Shown: positions 1 to 5,515, counted from the first letter of the stretch. The stretch is DNA of 5,515 nucleotides from Chitinophaga pinensis (GCA_945875195.1 CAMCJW010000205.1:1-5515); one strand, 5' to 3'. Notes: generated by a model not told the origin, from the sequence alone. Numbers and translations are program-made.

Positions 1-581
1 TTTGGCGCTTTGCCTTTGTTCTTGGTGTAATGATTGGCCACAGATAGCATGATCCAACACAAGAAAAATACTGAGATAAATAAACTGGCCACATTCTTAG
101 TAATGGATAAATCATAAAATGAAGCTTCGTGGTTAAGGGTTCCGTCAGCATTTACTGCTACAATTTTACCTTCATCCAATTTGTAACCTTCATAAGTTGC
201 ATGACCATGCTCAAATTTTGAAGAAAGAAAAAACTTTACTCCTGAATCATCCTTGATAATAATTGGAAGTGGAATAGAAATATGAGAATGCCCAATGGTT
301 GCAATATGCCAATCATGTGCATCTGCAATGTGTTCCATGATTAATTTACCTGCATCTACTTTTCCGCCTTCTGCTTCGGCAACTTCATGATTTGCAACTT
401 CATGTACATTAGCATCGTGCGCTTCGGAATGATCGTGAGCACTTTCTGCAACCACTGAATTGGTATCAACCGATTCATGATGCTCCTGACCTAAAACTGT
501 ATAGCTAGTATAGGCTACATAAAGTAACACCAAAAATACTGGGATTAAATACTTGGAAATCTTTCTTTTATTTGGCTGCAT
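1..581 (-). CDS. atpB: F-type ATP synthase subunit a (AtpB), N-terminal part, cut by the left window edge
   Basis: Subunit a forms, with the c-ring, the proton path of the membrane Fo sector of ATP synthase. The reading frame opens with ATG at 581 and stays open to base 1, giving 193 residues. Seen: a basic start and hydrophobic stretch (residues about 11-30, ending near VLG-QE) that looks like a signal peptide; a histidine-rich, acidic segment (residues 34-65, with H34, H35, H49, H51, H55, H60, H65); the stretch GKLIMEHIADAHDWHI (79-92 and just after), which I recognise from Bacteroidota AtpB proteins; an extracytoplasmic segment to about 160; and the first membrane helix (about 163-185). 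The conserved C-terminal helices with the essential arginine lie outside the window. The start is 8 bp past the stop of the upstream four-helix gene. The signal peptide plus long extension is usual for this phylum and much longer than in E. coli AtpB. Identification is from remembered family features, not a search. Confidence 0.93.
   Translation of the reverse strand, partial: MQPNKRKISKYLIPVFLVLLYVAYTSYTVLGQEHHESVDTNSVVAESAHDHSEAHDANVHEVANHEVAEAEGGKVDAGKLIMEHIADAHDWHIATIGHSHISIPLPIIIKDDSGVKFFLSSKFEHGHATYEGYKLDEGKIVAVNADGTLNHEASFYDLSITKNVASLFISVFFLCWIMLSVANHYTKNKGKAP
379..408 (-). repeat. 15-bp imperfect tandem duplication in the His-rich part of atpB
   Basis: On the plus strand GCAACTTCATG occurs at 379-389 and again at 394-404, a 15-bp period in which 11 bases in a row are identical. 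On the coding strand the two copies give the neighbouring HEVA units around residues 60-68 (HEVANHEVA). It keeps frame and adds a histidine per unit, so it probably records a small in-frame duplication in a linker of low constraint. The repeat is seen directly; its origin is inference. Confidence 0.6.
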
Positions 582-589
582 GAACAATG

Positions 590-982
590 TTATTTCTTTA
601 AATCGGGGCGCAAGTTAACAACTAGGTAATAAATTTCAAAAGCTGTGTAAAAGAAATACAATAAAAGATACACAACTATAAAGGACAACTCACGGATGGG
701 TGAAAAAATGAGGTATATAAAGAGTGGAAAAATGGAGAAGATAAATCTTATACCAATTGCGCTGTAGGTTCTAGTTATAAACGTTTTGTTGTCTTTTGGT
801 AACCCCGAGTTGGTTATTTTATAGGTAAGCAATGTGAGCAGTAAAAAATAAACCAAGGCAATCCAAACAAAATTATTTACGGAAATACTATTTTGAAATT
901 GTTGAAAACAAAAAATCAAGACAACCATCACCAAGGTGAGGATTGATAGGCTTGAATAAAATTTATTTTTAATTGTTTTCAA
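590..982 (-). CDS. Four-helix membrane protein in the AtpI position of the atp operon, function unproven
   Basis: A 130-residue, strongly hydrophobic protein with four predicted membrane helices (about 10-27, 37-54, 74-93, 99-121), a short polar loop with charged residues between helices 2 and 3 (SGLPKDNK, 59-66), and a basic C-terminus (RPDLKK). Size, helix count and position between atpZ and atpB match AtpI, the assembly factor or c-ring chaperone of other bacteria, but I see no sequence motif that proves homology. Most Bacteroidota genomes as I recall carry an uncharacterised protein at this place. The start is TTG at 980-982: an in-frame TAG lies at 992-994, and the first internal ATG (Met19) would cut into the first helix. 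An ATT codon directly before the TTG is a less likely alternative. It starts 117 bp after atpZ, with a promoter-like site between, and ends 8 bp before atpB, so cotranscription with atpB is likely. Confidence 0.8.
   Translation of the reverse strand: MKTIKNKFYSSLSILTLVMVVLIFCFQQFQNSISVNNFVWIALVYFLLLTLLTYKITNSGLPKDNKTFITRTYSAIGIRFIFSIFPLFIYLIFSPIRELSFIVVYLLLYFFYTAFEIYYLVVNLRPDLKK
604..640 (-). promoter_or_regulatory. Possible Bacteroidota-type promoter for atpB
   Basis: Read on the minus strand, TTTG (plus 637-640) is followed by an 18-bp spacer and TTAACTTG (plus 611-618), then GCGCC. The spacer fits the -33/-7 layout of Bacteroidota housekeeping promoters (TTG, 17-23 bp, TAnnTTTG), but the -7 element matches only 4 of 6 fixed positions. 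It lies inside the 3' end of the upstream four-helix gene, and would give a leader of about 20-25 nt before the atpB ATG at 581. The alternative is that atpB is only cotranscribed from upstream. Confidence 0.3.
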
Positions 983-1058
983 AATTTTACGCTATAAATA
1001 ACTGTCAATCAGCAGATAAATACTATTTTACCCAGAGACAATCATTTTTTAGGTGGCG

Positions 1059-1066
1059 CAAAAGTA
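1059..1066 (-). promoter_or_regulatory. Bacteroidota-type -7 element (TACTTTTG) before the four-helix gene and atpB
   Basis: On the minus strand the spacer between atpZ and the four-helix gene contains TACTTTTGCGCC, a full match to TAnnTTTG followed by the GC-rich GCGCC that often sits at the start site in this phylum. The nearest TTG that could be a -33 element (plus 1093-1095) is 26 bp away, longer than the usual 17-23, so the upstream element is weak or different. Transcription would begin near 1050 and give a leader of about 70 nt before the TTG start at 982. It would let the ATP synthase genes be expressed apart from the bactofilin-atpZ pair. Calling it a promoter is inference from the motif and its intergenic position. 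Confidence 0.5.
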
Positions 1067-1099
1067 CTCATTAATATGAAATAATAGGTACCCAATTAA

Positions 1100-1315
1100 T
1101 TATTTTTTAAGAAAATCTCTGATTGCCAAGTACAAAGCAGCAAAAACAGATGATAACACCCCAATAAGGGTGAAAATTGGGAATTTAAACTGAAAATATT
1201 CGTCGGCGTATTTTCCAAGTAAACTACCTGCAACAATTACTACAATCATTTGGGTAGCTTGGGAGCTATACCTTAGCAGCTGATTAGGCTGTGGCTTGTT
1301 CTCTGGTGGTTTCAC
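1100..1315 (-). CDS. atpZ: AtpZ-family ATP synthase accessory membrane protein
   Basis: A 71-residue protein with a polar, proline-rich start, the segment RYSSQATQM (15-23), a first membrane helix (about 21-35) containing G30xxxG34, a short acidic loop (YADEYF, 36-41), a second helix (about 47-65) and a conserved-looking end AIRDFLKK. This two-helix pattern with an arginine-aspartate after helix 2 is that of the AtpZ/AtpI family encoded at the head of many atp operons. AtpZ has been linked to Mg2+/Ca2+ transport and ATP synthase assembly in other bacteria; its role in Bacteroidota is not established. The start is GTG at 1313-1315, directly preceded by an in-frame TAA (1316-1318). The next ATG, Met23, would remove the conserved YSSQ segment and part of helix 1, so GTG is preferred and gives the usual family length. 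The first 32 bp overlap the end of the bactofilin gene in another frame, which suggests translational coupling. Confidence 0.85.
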   Translation of the reverse strand: MKPPENKPQPNQLLRYSSQATQMIVVIVAGSLLGKYADEYFQFKFPIFTLIGVLSSVFAALYLAIRDFLKK

Positions 1316-1745
1316 TTAAAACAGGTGCTCTGGTATCTAGGGGTTTGCCAATTTTACCATTTCTATAATCTCCAAGACCAATTGCCACTCCTGTGCTCAT
1401 GGAACTTTTACCATTGAACTCGGCACCCGCCTCAATAATTAATTTATTGCAAGAAATATCTCCCATTATTTTTGCTGAAGCCTTGATTGTTAATAGCTCA
1501 GAAACTAAAATATTGCCAATTACAATTCCGGAAACATCGCAGTTAATGGCTTTTATATTCCCTTCAACATTGGCTGAGGTACCTAATACTAATTTAGCTT
1601 TAACATCAATATTTCCTTTAAGATTGCCATCAATTCGTAAATCCCCTTCAGAACTTAAATCCCCTTGAATTCTGGTTCCTGCATTTAAAATATTAATCTC
1701 TTGCGGATTAAAGGTACTATTCTTAGAAGGTTTAAAAATTGCCAT
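1284..1745 (-). CDS. Bactofilin (polymer-forming cytoskeletal protein)
   Basis: Bactofilins polymerise without nucleotide into filaments at the cytoplasmic face of the membrane and help place cell-wall enzymes or shape the cell. The 153-residue protein has a short N-terminal tail (MAIFKPSKNSTFNPQE) with hydrophobic and basic residues typical of membrane attachment, then a beta-helix core (about 18-113) built of repeating glycine-spaced turns such as GTRIQGDLSSEGDLRIDG, GNLKGNID, ANVEGNIKA and AKIMGDIS, closing with IEAGAEFNGKSSM. This is the classic bactofilin (DUF583) pattern. A polar tail (about 117-153) follows. The ATG at 1745 is clear. Its 3' end overlaps atpZ by 32 bp. The upstream neighbour is an M23-peptidase-like anchor protein, and in other bacteria bactofilins are often paired with M23 peptidases or penicillin-binding proteins, so a role in local wall remodelling is a reasonable inference. 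Confidence 0.94.
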   Translation of the reverse strand: MAIFKPSKNSTFNPQEINILNAGTRIQGDLSSEGDLRIDGNLKGNIDVKAKLVLGTSANVEGNIKAINCDVSGIVIGNILVSELLTIKASAKIMGDISCNKLIIEAGAEFNGKSSMSTGVAIGLGDYRNGKIGKPLDTRAPVLSETTREQATA

Positions 1746-1989
1746 ATTTCAATTTATTAATCATGCTATTTTTTAGGTTCTTTGAATCCATCTTACTGAA
1801 ATAAATATTAATTTAAGCAAGTTAATTCTGAGGCCTGTAAAATTTAAAATATTTAACTGTTGTAACAAATGTACCAATTTTTTTAAAATAATTGAATCCT
1901 TCTGTTAAATACTACCAAGAATTCTCAACAAGCACCACTTTTATCCAATATTTAGAGTAAAAGCACGAAAAATAAGATAAAAAATTGCT
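1746..1989. other. Intergenic spacer between bactofilin and the M23-like stub
   Basis: These 244 bp are AT-rich with stops in all frames. I see no remnant of a LytM/M23 domain (no HxGxD or HxH coding match) on the minus strand after the stub's stop, and no strong terminator hairpin. It holds a possible bactofilin promoter and a 19-codon upstream reading frame (ATG at 1791) that runs past the bactofilin start. Confidence 0.6.
1866..1896 (-). promoter_or_regulatory. Possible Bacteroidota-type promoter for bactofilin-atpZ
   Basis: On the minus strand TACATTTG (plus 1866-1873) fully matches TAnnTTTG. With a 20-bp spacer upstream there is TTC (plus 1894-1896), one mismatch from the TTG of the -33 element. 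Transcription would start near 1860, giving a leader of about 115 nt before the bactofilin ATG at 1745. The motif and spacing are seen; promoter activity is inferred. Confidence 0.4.
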
Positions 1990-2355
1990 TTAGGGAGCTT
2001 TTGAAAGGCTATCATTTAGGCCTTCTCCACCATTAATTATATTAATAATATTCTTGTAATAGAGCTCTTTAGCAACCAAGGCCTGCTCCATTGAATCTGT
2101 TTTATACAATAATTCCTGTAAGTTTCGTTTGGTTTTTGAATCAGTATATCCAGGAACATATTCTCGCAAAGAAGTGTAAAAAATGAGGGTTATTATGAGC
2201 GTAGCAAACAAAACAACTGCAGAACTAAAGCCAATAAAAACATTCATAGGGGTTAGTTTGAAAGAAAGTTTCTCCTCAAACGACTCATCATTGATTAGCA
2301 CTAATTTGTATTTATACCGCAGCTTGTGAATTAATTTTTTCTTTGGCTGATCCAT
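1990..2355 (-). CDS. Membrane-anchored coiled-coil protein resembling the N-terminus of an M23 peptidase, with no peptidase domain
   Basis: A 121-residue protein: basic cytoplasmic start (MDQPKKKLIHKLRYKYKL), acidic patch NDESFEEKLSFKLTP (22-36), one membrane helix (about 38-60), the motif REYVPGYTD (64-72), a heptad-like helix (about 74-107) and a short polar end. The arrangement and the REYVPGYTD motif match the N-terminal anchor of Bacteroidota M23 (LytM-type) peptidases that I recall encoded beside PorW/SprE and bactofilin. Those are roughly 300 residues with a C-terminal zinc peptidase domain; here the frame stops (TAA at 1990-1992) soon after the coiled coil and no metal-binding motif is present. 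It may be a truncated peptidase, or a stand-alone anchor that recruits a peptidase or the bactofilin. The reading frame is otherwise intact, with a clear ATG at 2355 and a promoter-like site upstream, so it is probably expressed. The family link is from memory of the motif. Confidence 0.75.
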   Translation of the reverse strand: MDQPKKKLIHKLRYKYKLVLINDESFEEKLSFKLTPMNVFIGFSSAVVLFATLIITLIFYTSLREYVPGYTDSKTKRNLQELLYKTDSMEQALVAKELYYKNIINIINGGEGLNDSLSKAP

Positions 2356-2406
2356 AAGTATAGACGAATTAAAAAAGTTTTGGTTAAAATTGTACGATTA
2401 ATAATT

Positions 2407-2441
2407 CAAAGATAAGTAAAATCAACGTCTCCATTGTACAA
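2407..2441 (-). promoter_or_regulatory. Possible promoter for the leftward M23-like gene
   Basis: On the minus strand TATCTTTG (plus 2407-2414) fully matches the Bacteroidota -7 consensus TAnnTTTG. A TTG at plus 2439-2441 lies 24 bp upstream, one base beyond the usual spacer, and falls within the first codons of the divergent porW/sprE gene. Transcription would start near 2400, about 45 nt before the ATG at 2355. I found no equally good plus-strand site for porW/sprE in the 78-bp divergent spacer: the best is a TTG at 2380-2382 followed after 19 bp by the poor TAATTCAA. Confidence 0.42.
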
Positions 2442-5094
2442 GAACCACAACATCTTTTATCTGATCCTTTTGGGCACTATTCTGATATTTGCCTGTAGTC
2501 CTACCAAAGACAAATGGTTGAACCGAAATTTCCATACCCTCACTGGTCATTATAATGTTTATTTTAATGGTGAACAAAAGCTATTAGATGCAATTGCTCA
2601 AATTGAAAATGGCCATGTTAATAATTTTGACAGAGTTTTAGATATATTTCCTTTAGGAACAGCTGAAACAGCCAAAGCTGCGGGTAATTTAATTGATGAA
2701 GCCATTAAAAAGTTCTCTAAAACCATTCAAATGCATACCATTGGTTCGTTTACTGATGATTCCTATTTTGCTATGGGAAAATGCAGGTTTTACAAACAAG
2801 ATTATTTTAGTTCTATTGAAACATTTCAATACGTAATTGGAAAATATAAAAATGGCGAATACAACGATTTAAGCGCTTGTTGGATTGCTAGAAATTATGT
2901 AGGAATGAATAAACTAGGCGAGGCGGAAGCATTGATGGGATTGCTCCTTGCAAAAAAAGATTTAAAAAAGAACGATATCAGCTTAATTTATGCTACAGCT
3001 GCTGATATCAATATTAAGCAAGAAAAATATACAACTGCACTCGATAATTTAAACCTTGCCTTAAAAGGAAAATTAAAGAAAGATCAAAAAATTAGGTACC
3101 ATTATATATTGGGTCAACTCTGCCTTTTAAGCAATCGAAAACCAGAAGCCAGCTATCATTTTAACAAGGTAATTTCATATATTCCTCCATACGAATTTGC
3201 ATTCAATGCCAACATTAGTCTTACAAGAATTTATGATGTGAACGATTTGCGCTCTATTAGCAAAGTGAAAAAGAATTTGAAAAAAATGGCTAGTGATGAA
3301 AAAAATATTGATTATTTAGATCAAATTTATTTTGAACTAGGTAAGATAGATTTAGCTCTAAAAAACTACCCTGAGGCCATTAATAACTTTAAAAAATCTG
3401 TCGCTTATAATACTAAAAATAAGAATCAAAAAGGATTAAGTTATTATGAATTGGCAAAATTGTATTTCGAACAAAAAGAATTTAAAAATGCACAAGCATA
3501 TTACGACAGTACTGTTCAAAACATTGACCCAAAATACAAACAATACAATCAAATAAAAGAAACAAAAGTGGTTTTATCTGATTTGATTAATAATTTACTT
3601 GTTTATGAAACGGAGGATTCATTGCAAAGGCTTGCCTTGCTTAGCAAAGATGAAATTGATAGAAAAGTAACTGCTTGGAATTTAGAAGAAAAAAGAAAGC
3701 AAGATTTAATTGCTAAAGAGGCCAAGAAAAATGCAAAAGCAAAAGCAAGTGCTGCCAATAATATCAGCATCATGCCAACTGGTCAAACTTCATTGCCCGG
3801 ATCAGGCGATAACTCTTGGTATTTTTACAACAACAACTTGGTAAACTCTGGTGCTGCAGAATTCTTTTCAAATAAAAAATGGGGCCAACGGCAAAATGAA
3901 GATTATTGGAGATTTGCTGCTAAAGAAAAGCCAAGGGTAGAAATTCCCAACAACACAAAAGATAGCCTAATTGGTAACAATGCTACAAATGAAAAAAATG
4001 GTGTAGAAATTAAACCTGAACCCAATCAGGTTGCTTTAACAGGAGATGCTGAAAAAGATAAATGGATTAAGAATATTCCATTCACTGTGGCTCAAAAAGA
4101 AAGGTCGAATCAAAGGATGTTAGAAGCTTTGCACAATCTTGGCATCCTCTATTATTTGCGTTTAAAAAATGCTGTAGAATCCAAAAAATATTTTGGTTTA
4201 ATGCAAAGTAAATTTCCTCAAAGCGAGTATGAACCAGAAGCATTATTCTATTTATGCAAAAGCAATGCTGATTTAAATAACAAACTTGTTGCAGAAGAAA
4301 ATAAACAAAAATTAATTTCCAATTATCCTACCCACCCGCTTAGTTTATTGTTACAAAACAAAACAGTTCAATCATCTGAAAATACCAGTAATAAGGAACT
4401 ACTAGCTGCTTACGAAAAAATGTATACTGCATACGCTAATGGGAATTATCAAGAAGCCATGAATTTAAAATCTGAAATAGACAAACTATATCCAGGGAAT
4501 AATTTAAAACCTAAAGTTGATTTACTAAATGCCTTCTGTATAGGCAAAACGCAAAACAAGGAAGCCTTTAAAAAAGCATTGGAAGAAGTTAGTTCAACAC
4601 ACAAAGGTTTAGACGTAGCAAAAACTGCCGATGACTATTTGGAGGTAATTAATAGACAAGACAAAAAGATAGCCTTTGTAGCCAAAGATAGCAGTAAAAC
4701 AGAGTTGGAATTTGACCTAGAAACCGAGACCCCTTTCTATTATATTATTGCCATTAAAGACACTAAAATTGACCTAACAGATTTTACTTCTCAGTATGCA
4801 AATTTCAATGAAGCCTACTCTGAAGAAAACAATTTAAAAGTCAATGCCATTATGAGCAATGAGGGGTTTCAATTAATTACTGTTCGCGAATTTCCTAATT
4901 ATAAAAGTGCCTCTGATTATATTAAAACCTTGCAAGCAACCGACTTTAAAAACAAAAAGCTAAAATATACTTCAGTTACACCAGAATATATTATCTCTAC
5001 CAAAAACTTTAAAAAGGTGCTGAAAGAAAATAAAGTTGAAAAATTTGCTGAATTTTACAAAAAACAAGAAGAACAACTTAAACCAAAAAAATGA
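2434..5094 (+). CDS. porW: Type IX secretion / gliding motility lipoprotein PorW/SprE with TPR repeats
   Basis: PorW/SprE is an outer-membrane lipoprotein facing the periplasm, required for type IX secretion and, in gliding species, for motility; it is reported to connect the SprA/Sov translocon with the rest of the machine. The 886-residue protein starts with a lipoprotein signal peptide ending LIFA-C21. The following segment (LNRNFHTLTGHYNVYFNGEQ) is the family signature. TPR-like helix pairs are visible at about 109-142, 297-330 and 335-367, a charged Lys/Ala-rich linker at about 418-440, the conserved middle piece with WYFY (462-465), WG (483-484) and WR (492-493), IPFT, another TPR-like stretch (about 564-608) and a C-terminal alpha/beta domain (about 768-877) with EYIIS and NFKKVLK. 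Length fits the family. The start is TTG at 2434: an in-frame TAA lies at 2413 with no ATG between, and this start keeps a complete signal peptide. Its stop overlaps the next gene in ATGA. Confidence 0.93.
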   Translation: MYKNHNIFYLILLGTILIFACSPTKDKWLNRNFHTLTGHYNVYFNGEQKLLDAIAQIENGHVNNFDRVLDIFPLGTAETAKAAGNLIDEAIKKFSKTIQMHTIGSFTDDSYFAMGKCRFYKQDYFSSIETFQYVIGKYKNGEYNDLSACWIARNYVGMNKLGEAEALMGLLLAKKDLKKNDISLIYATAADINIKQEKYTTALDNLNLALKGKLKKDQKIRYHYILGQLCLLSNRKPEASYHFNKVISYIPPYEFAFNANISLTRIYDVNDLRSISKVKKNLKKMASDEKNIDYLDQIYFELGKIDLALKNYPEAINNFKKSVAYNTKNKNQKGLSYYELAKLYFEQKEFKNAQAYYDSTVQNIDPKYKQYNQIKETKVVLSDLINNLLVYETEDSLQRLALLSKDEIDRKVTAWNLEEKRKQDLIAKEAKKNAKAKASAANNISIMPTGQTSLPGSGDNSWYFYNNNLVNSGAAEFFSNKKWGQRQNEDYWRFAAKEKPRVEIPNNTKDSLIGNNATNEKNGVEIKPEPNQVALTGDAEKDKWIKNIPFTVAQKERSNQRMLEALHNLGILYYLRLKNAVESKKYFGLMQSKFPQSEYEPEALFYLCKSNADLNNKLVAEENKQKLISNYPTHPLSLLLQNKTVQSSENTSNKELLAAYEKMYTAYANGNYQEAMNLKSEIDKLYPGNNLKPKVDLLNAFCIGKTQNKEAFKKALEEVSSTHKGLDVAKTADDYLEVINRQDKKIAFVAKDSSKTELEFDLETETPFYYIIAIKDTKIDLTDFTSQYANFNEAYSEENNLKVNAIMSNEGFQLITVREFPNYKSASDYIKTLQATDFKNKKLKYTSVTPEYIISTKNFKKVLKENKVEKFAEFYKKQEEQLKPKK

Positions 5095-5515
5095 ACTGGA
5101 AAGATTACTTTTTTAAAAGCCCGTATTGGAAATTCATCAAATGGATTTGGGTAGGAGCCTTTGCGGGCTTATTCCTGCTAGCCTCTTTGGTTACTGTAAT
5201 TGCCATGGGTTGGTTTGGACAATTGCCACCAATTGAAGAATTAGAAAATCCTACCACGCAACTTGCTAGTGAAATTTATGCAGATGATGGCAGTATTTTA
5301 GGCAAGTACTATTTACAAAATAGAAGCAATGTAAACTATGAAGAGTTAAGTCCTCAACTTATTAATGCCCTTATTGCTACAGAAGACATTCGATTTTACG
5401 AGCACAGTGGAATTGACAACAGTAGGCTTTTTACCATGATTTTGTATAATTTAATTGGCAAGCAACAAGGTGGTAGTACCATTTCACAACAATTGGCTAA
5501 AAACTTATATCCTAG
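5091..5515 (+). CDS. mrcA: Class A penicillin-binding protein (PBP1A-type), N-terminal part, cut by the right window edge
   Basis: Bifunctional class A PBPs polymerise glycan strands from lipid II with an N-terminal GT51 glycosyltransferase domain and crosslink peptides with a C-terminal transpeptidase. The 141 residues seen contain a short cytoplasmic tail, one signal-anchor helix (about 18-40), the linker PPIEELENP (46-54), then the start of the GT51 domain: ATEDIRFYEHSGID (96-109) carries the EDxxFxxHxG motif with catalytic E98, and GGSTISQQLAKN (127-138) is the second signature. After GID the usual arginine-alanine pair is not obvious (NSRLFTMILYNL), a small departure from the commonest form. 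The transpeptidase part lies beyond the window, so PBP1A as against a monofunctional transglycosylase is inferred from the linker and genome context. The ATG at 5091 overlaps the porW/sprE stop by 4 bases (ATGA), so the two are cotranscribed and probably translationally coupled. Confidence 0.93.
   Translation, partial: MNWKDYFFKSPYWKFIKWIWVGAFAGLFLLASLVTVIAMGWFGQLPPIEELENPTTQLASEIYADDGSILGKYYLQNRSNVNYEELSPQLINALIATEDIRFYEHSGIDNSRLFTMILYNLIGKQQGGSTISQQLAKNLYP

Noticed and set aside
1028..1045. Five-codon frame MIVSG in the leader of the four-helix gene
   Set aside because: Too short and without attenuator-like structure or regulatory codons; chance is the simplest explanation.
1393..1668. A 91-codon open frame on the plus strand
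   Set aside because: It lies wholly inside the bactofilin gene on the opposite strand; its composition follows from the antisense of the repeating beta-helix codons, and it resembles no family I know.
1850..1910. ATTTAAC / GTTAAAT inverted repeat around the possible bactofilin promoter
   Set aside because: Seven-base AT-rich arms more than 40 bp apart; not distinguishable from chance.
1746..1989. A decayed peptidase domain downstream of the M23-like stub
   Set aside because: Reading on from the stop in the same frame, and scanning the other minus-strand frames, gave no HxGxD or HxH motif and no LytM-like stretch; the spacer is also too short for the domain.
1960..1991. AAAGCA and TGCTTT arms as a terminator after the M23-like gene
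   Set aside because: Only 6-bp AT-rich arms with a 20-nt loop; too weak for an intrinsic terminator and expected by chance in such AT-rich sequence.
2356..2433. A divergent operator shared by both gene sets
   Set aside because: No clear palindrome or repeat is present in the 78 bp, only promoter-like elements.

Overview
The window looks like a chromosomal segment of a low-GC member of the Bacteroidota. Three things point there: a PorW/SprE-type lipoprotein of the type IX secretion/gliding machinery, a subunit a of the F-type ATP synthase with the long histidine-rich N-terminal extension common in this phylum, and several promoter-like sites of the Bacteroidota type (TAnnTTTG). Gene content and gene order look like core chromosome. 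I see no IS element, phage gene, CRISPR array, tRNA or rRNA. Finer placement than phylum is not supported from this sequence alone.

The layout is two divergent gene sets separated by 78 bp (2356-2433). Leftward (minus strand), in transcription order: a short membrane-anchored coiled-coil protein that resembles the N-terminal anchor of a Bacteroidota M23 peptidase but has no peptidase domain (1990-2355); a 244-bp spacer with a possible promoter; a bactofilin (1284-1745); AtpZ, overlapping the bactofilin gene by 32 bp (1100-1315); a 117-bp spacer with a good promoter-like site; a four-helix membrane protein in the AtpI position (590-982); and the first 193 codons of atpB (1-581), which runs off the left edge and is expected to continue into the rest of the atp operon. 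Rightward (plus strand): a complete porW/sprE gene (2434-5094), then a class A penicillin-binding protein gene (5091 to the right edge, 141 codons seen), joined by a 4-base ATGA overlap.

The leftward genes end in assembly and function of the F1Fo ATP synthase: AtpZ and the four-helix protein are probable assembly or accessory factors, and AtpB forms the proton half-channels. The bactofilin and the M23-like stub belong to the envelope-shape and peptidoglycan theme, as does the penicillin-binding protein on the other side. PorW/SprE is an outer-membrane lipoprotein needed for type IX secretion. The segment is thus an envelope cluster abutting the ATP synthase operon.

The points most worth a second look are the M23-like protein that stops just after its anchor and coiled coil, the histidine-rich AtpB extension containing a small tandem duplication, the tight translational linkage of porW/sprE with a peptidoglycan synthase and of bactofilin with atpZ, and three genes that appear to use TTG or GTG starts. 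I found no convincing wholly new system here.
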